A program made the position numbers and the translations under genes. The notes under the pieces were generated by a model, which had not been told where the DNA came from, searched no databases, and saw only the letters and a program-made list of their open reading frames with translations. Below, piece after piece: positions 5,592 through 7,351 of a DNA stretch of 7,351 bases. The first letter of the stretch is position 1. The number at the start of each line of letters is the position of its first letter. This DNA comes from Bacteroidota bacterium (GTDB lineage: Bacteria > Bacteroidota > Kryptoniia > Kryptoniales > JAKASW01), in the NCBI GenBank assembly GCA_021796055.1, contig JAJYOS010000314.1, forward strand, positions 1-7,351. Reading direction: 5' to 3'.

Positions 5592-7208
5592 GTGAAAGCG
5601 GAAGATCTAAGACTCGAGGAGCTCGTAAATTTCTCGGAAGGAACGCTGGCGCTTCACGGACGCGAGGTGGTGCTCCATAGCCTTCACGCCTTCGCGCAGT
5701 TCAGGAAAGACCTGACCGACGCGACGGGTATTTCCAACGCGAGGAACATACTGACGAGGTTCGGCTACTTTCAGGGACAGGCGGACGCGTCCGTCCTGAT
5801 GAACGACTTCAAGTGGGACAGCAAGGAAGAGCTGATCAGGGCGGGGTGTAAGCTCCATTCGCTTGAAGGGATCGCGCGTGACATCGTCCACTCGCTCGAG
5901 TACGACGAGTCGAGCGGGAAATTCAATATGGAGCTCAGCTGGTTCGATTCAAAGGAGGCGCAGGAACATCTCTACGCTTCCGGGAAATCTCAGCATCCCG
6001 TCTGCTGGATACTGGCCGGATACTTCAGCGGCTTCGTGACGCTCTCTCTCGGCACCGACGTGTATTTCATCGAACAGTCATGCAAGGCGCAGGGAAAGAA
6101 CGTCTGCCAAGCCGTCGGCAAGGACGCGGCATCGTGGGGGGACGAGATCAAGCCATACCTCGGATATTTCAAGCTGCACGACATCAAACTGAAAATAGAG
6201 AAGCTCTCACAGCAGTTGAAAGAGAAGTCGGTCCTTCTAAAGAAATACGAAAAGGAAATAGAAGCGCTAGGCACCGCCGTGAAGCCTTCTTTCATAGAGA
6301 TACACAGCAAGGCGTATAGGCATGTTCTTCTGATCGCGAACAAGGTGGCGCCGTTCGATTCCACCGTGCTGATAACAGGCGAGACCGGCTCGGGTAAGGA
6401 AGTGCTGGCGAAATACATACACAAGCTGTCGGCGAGGGCGAAAGAGCAGTTCGTGGCGGTGAATTGCGGCGCGCTTCCGGAGTCGCTCCTCGAGAGCGAG
6501 CTCTTCGGCCACAAGGCTGGCGCCTTCACGGGCGCGACGAAGGACCGAACGGGACTTTTCGAGTCCGCAGACAAGGGGACGGTTTTCCTCGACGAGATAG
6601 GAGACATAAGTCCCGGGATGCAGTTGAAAATCCTCCGTGTGCTGCAGGAGCGCGAGATAATGCGGGTGGGCGAAAGCACGACGAGGAAGGTGGACATCAG
6701 GGTTATTGCCGCGACGAACAAGGATCTGCACGAGCTCATCCGGCAGGGGAAGTTCCGCGAGGATTTGTTTTACCGGCTGAGCGTGATGGAGCTGACCGTG
6801 CCGCCGCTCAGGGACCGGAAGGAAGACATAGTTCCGCTGGTGCGGTTTTTCGTCGACAGGGTTTCGAAAAAGCTTCACATGCCGCAGCTCCACATCGATG
6901 CATCGTGCATCGATTACCTTCAGGATTACGACTGGCCCGGCAACGTCCGCGAGCTTGAGAACCTTATCGAGCGGGCGGCCATACTCAGTCCCGACGGAGC
7001 CATTCTCCCGCGGCATTTTCCAGCCGCGATAACGAACGCCGTCAGGGGGAATTTCCAGGCAGCGGTCGGGGGGAACAAATCTCTCCAGGAAGTCGAGCGG
7101 GCATATATCGACCGGGTTCTGCAGCTGACGGACGGAAACCGCGCCAAGGCCGCGAAGATATTGGGGATAGATGTAACGACGCTTTGGAGAAAGTTGAAGG
7201 CGAAGTAG
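5592..7208 (+). CDS. Sigma-54-dependent activator, XylR/DmpR/MopR type (XylR_N + V4R + AAA+ + Fis HTH)
   Basis: This cytoplasmic protein binds enhancer DNA and uses ATP to open sigma-54 promoters when a small molecule occupies its sensor half. The 538 residues show a XylR_N domain (about 5-110), a V4R domain (about 120-185), a charged coiled linker (about 197-227), the AAA+ domain with Walker A GETGSGKE (263-270), GAFTGA (310-315), Walker [10 protein letters not shown] (330-338) and FREDLFYRL (388-396), and a C-terminal Fis-type helix-turn-helix (about 505-538). C138, E161, C164 and C172 have the same spacing as the zinc ligands of MopR, and H89 and W117 fall where MopR has its phenol-contacting His and Trp, using MopR numbers recalled from the literature. 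There is no receiver domain, so control is by ligand rather than phosphorylation. It starts at GTG, is divergent from the M20-acetokinase operon, and probably controls it from the shared 223-bp region. The inducer is unknown; aromatic compounds are the usual ligands of relatives. Confidence 0.95.
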   Translation: MKAEDLRLEELVNFSEGTLALHGREVVLHSLHAFAQFRKDLTDATGISNARNILTRFGYFQGQADASVLMNDFKWDSKEELIRAGCKLHSLEGIARDIVHSLEYDESSGKFNMELSWFDSKEAQEHLYASGKSQHPVCWILAGYFSGFVTLSLGTDVYFIEQSCKAQGKNVCQAVGKDAASWGDEIKPYLGYFKLHDIKLKIEKLSQQLKEKSVLLKKYEKEIEALGTAVKPSFIEIHSKAYRHVLLIANKVAPFDSTVLITGETGSGKEVLAKYIHKLSARAKEQFVAVNCGALPESLLESELFGHKAGAFTGATKDRTGLFESADKGTVFLDEIGDISPGMQLKILRVLQEREIMRVGESTTRKVDIRVIAATNKDLHELIRQGKFREDLFYRLSVMELTVPPLRDRKEDIVPLVRFFVDRVSKKLHMPQLHIDASCIDYLQDYDWPGNVRELENLIERAAILSPDGAILPRHFPAAITNAVRGNFQAAVGGNKSLQEVERAYIDRVLQLTDGNRAKAAKILGIDVTTLWRKLKAK

Positions 7209-7244
7209 GGAGCGGTAACGTGTTTTGCGGGGGAGCCCATCTGT

Positions 7245-7305
7245 CAAGAAACCAGTCATCGCGAGGCGCGAAGCGCCGCGGCGATCGCCTTCATGAAACC
7301 GCCCC
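7245..7305 (+). repeat. Dispersed repeat, copy 2 (GTCATCGCGAG type)
   Basis: It begins 36 bp after the regulator stop. The first 21 bases match copy 1 at 18 positions, and CATGAAACCGC (7292-7302) recurs at the end. The inner structure differs: GGCGC-GAA-GCGCC forms a hairpin (7265-7277), enclosed by ATCGC (7258-7262) with GCGAT (7281-7285). This copy is closest to the common GTCATTGCGAGGAGCGAAGCGACG type of intergenic repeat. It may also act as a weak terminator or RNA-stabilising stem for the regulator transcript. Confidence 0.72.
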
Positions 7306-7317
7306 GCCGGTTTACGT

Positions 7318-7351
7318 GTCATCGTGAGGAGCCCGTCCGAGGTGTGGACGG
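7318..7351 (+). repeat. Dispersed repeat, copy 3, cut by the window edge
   Basis: GTCATCGTGAGGAG restarts the repeat 63 bp after the same core in copy 2 (GTCATC at 7255). An inner stem CCGTCC (7333-7338) with GGACGG (7346-7351) ends exactly at the window edge, so the element continues outside. Its stem sequence is closer to copy 1 than to the adjacent copy 2. Confidence 0.65.

Noticed and set aside
5990..6739. Minus-strand open frame of 249 codons inside the activator gene
   Set aside because: Ser/Cys/Phe-rich composition and no family resemblance; antisense to the V4R and AAA+ coding region.
6267..7322. Long minus-strand open frame (351 codons) opposite the sigma-54 activator
   Set aside because: It is rich in Arg, Leu and Pro with no recognisable domain and lies wholly antisense to a gene with clear AAA+ motifs; it is a frame-shadow of GC-rich coding DNA.

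Overview
The window is one end of a bacterial gene neighbourhood with five protein-coding genes, about 56-60% G+C by eye, and no RNA genes, transposase or CRISPR array. No gene fixes the phylum. The divergent regulator, the PIG-L-like protein of a type often found fused to glucosamine-6-phosphate deaminase, and dispersed repeats beginning GTCATCG(C/T)GAG would suit an uncultured or environmental lineage of the FCB group or a neighbouring phylum. That is a low-confidence inference.

Layout. A partial plus-strand gene (2-1138) runs in from the left edge and encodes a PIG-L/LmbE-like deacetylase domain. A 642-bp gap (1139-1780) follows. It holds no credible gene but several strong inverted repeats, one copy of a dispersed repeat, and a hairpin that probably terminates the minus-strand operon. 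The minus-strand operon (5368 down to 1781) has three genes: an M20 metallohydrolase, an acetate kinase, and a second acetokinase-fold protein that overlaps the acetate kinase gene by 29 nt and has lost most catalytic residues. A 223-bp divergent control region (5369-5591) separates the operon from a plus-strand sigma-54 activator (5592-7208) of the XylR/DmpR/MopR type. The right edge (7209-7351) carries two more copies of the dispersed repeat.

How the parts may work together. The control region contains a near-consensus sigma-54 promoter facing the operon (CGGCACG-N4-TTGG) at the right distance from a start codon with a good ribosome binding site. About 105 bp upstream of the predicted transcription start lies a perfect 16-bp palindrome, the position and size expected of an enhancer site. 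The adjacent activator keeps GAFTGA, the Walker motifs and a Fis-type helix-turn-helix. Its sensor half keeps, at identical spacing, the zinc ligands and two ligand-contact residues known from MopR. The likely reading is a small-molecule-induced operon: an M20 amidohydrolase may release acetate or another short acid, which the acetokinase activates to an acyl phosphate. The overlapping pseudo-acetokinase could be a non-catalytic partner, since acetate kinases are dimers. The pairing of an active and a degenerate acetokinase under a XylR-type sensor is the most unusual feature of the window; its substrate and inducer cannot be told from sequence.
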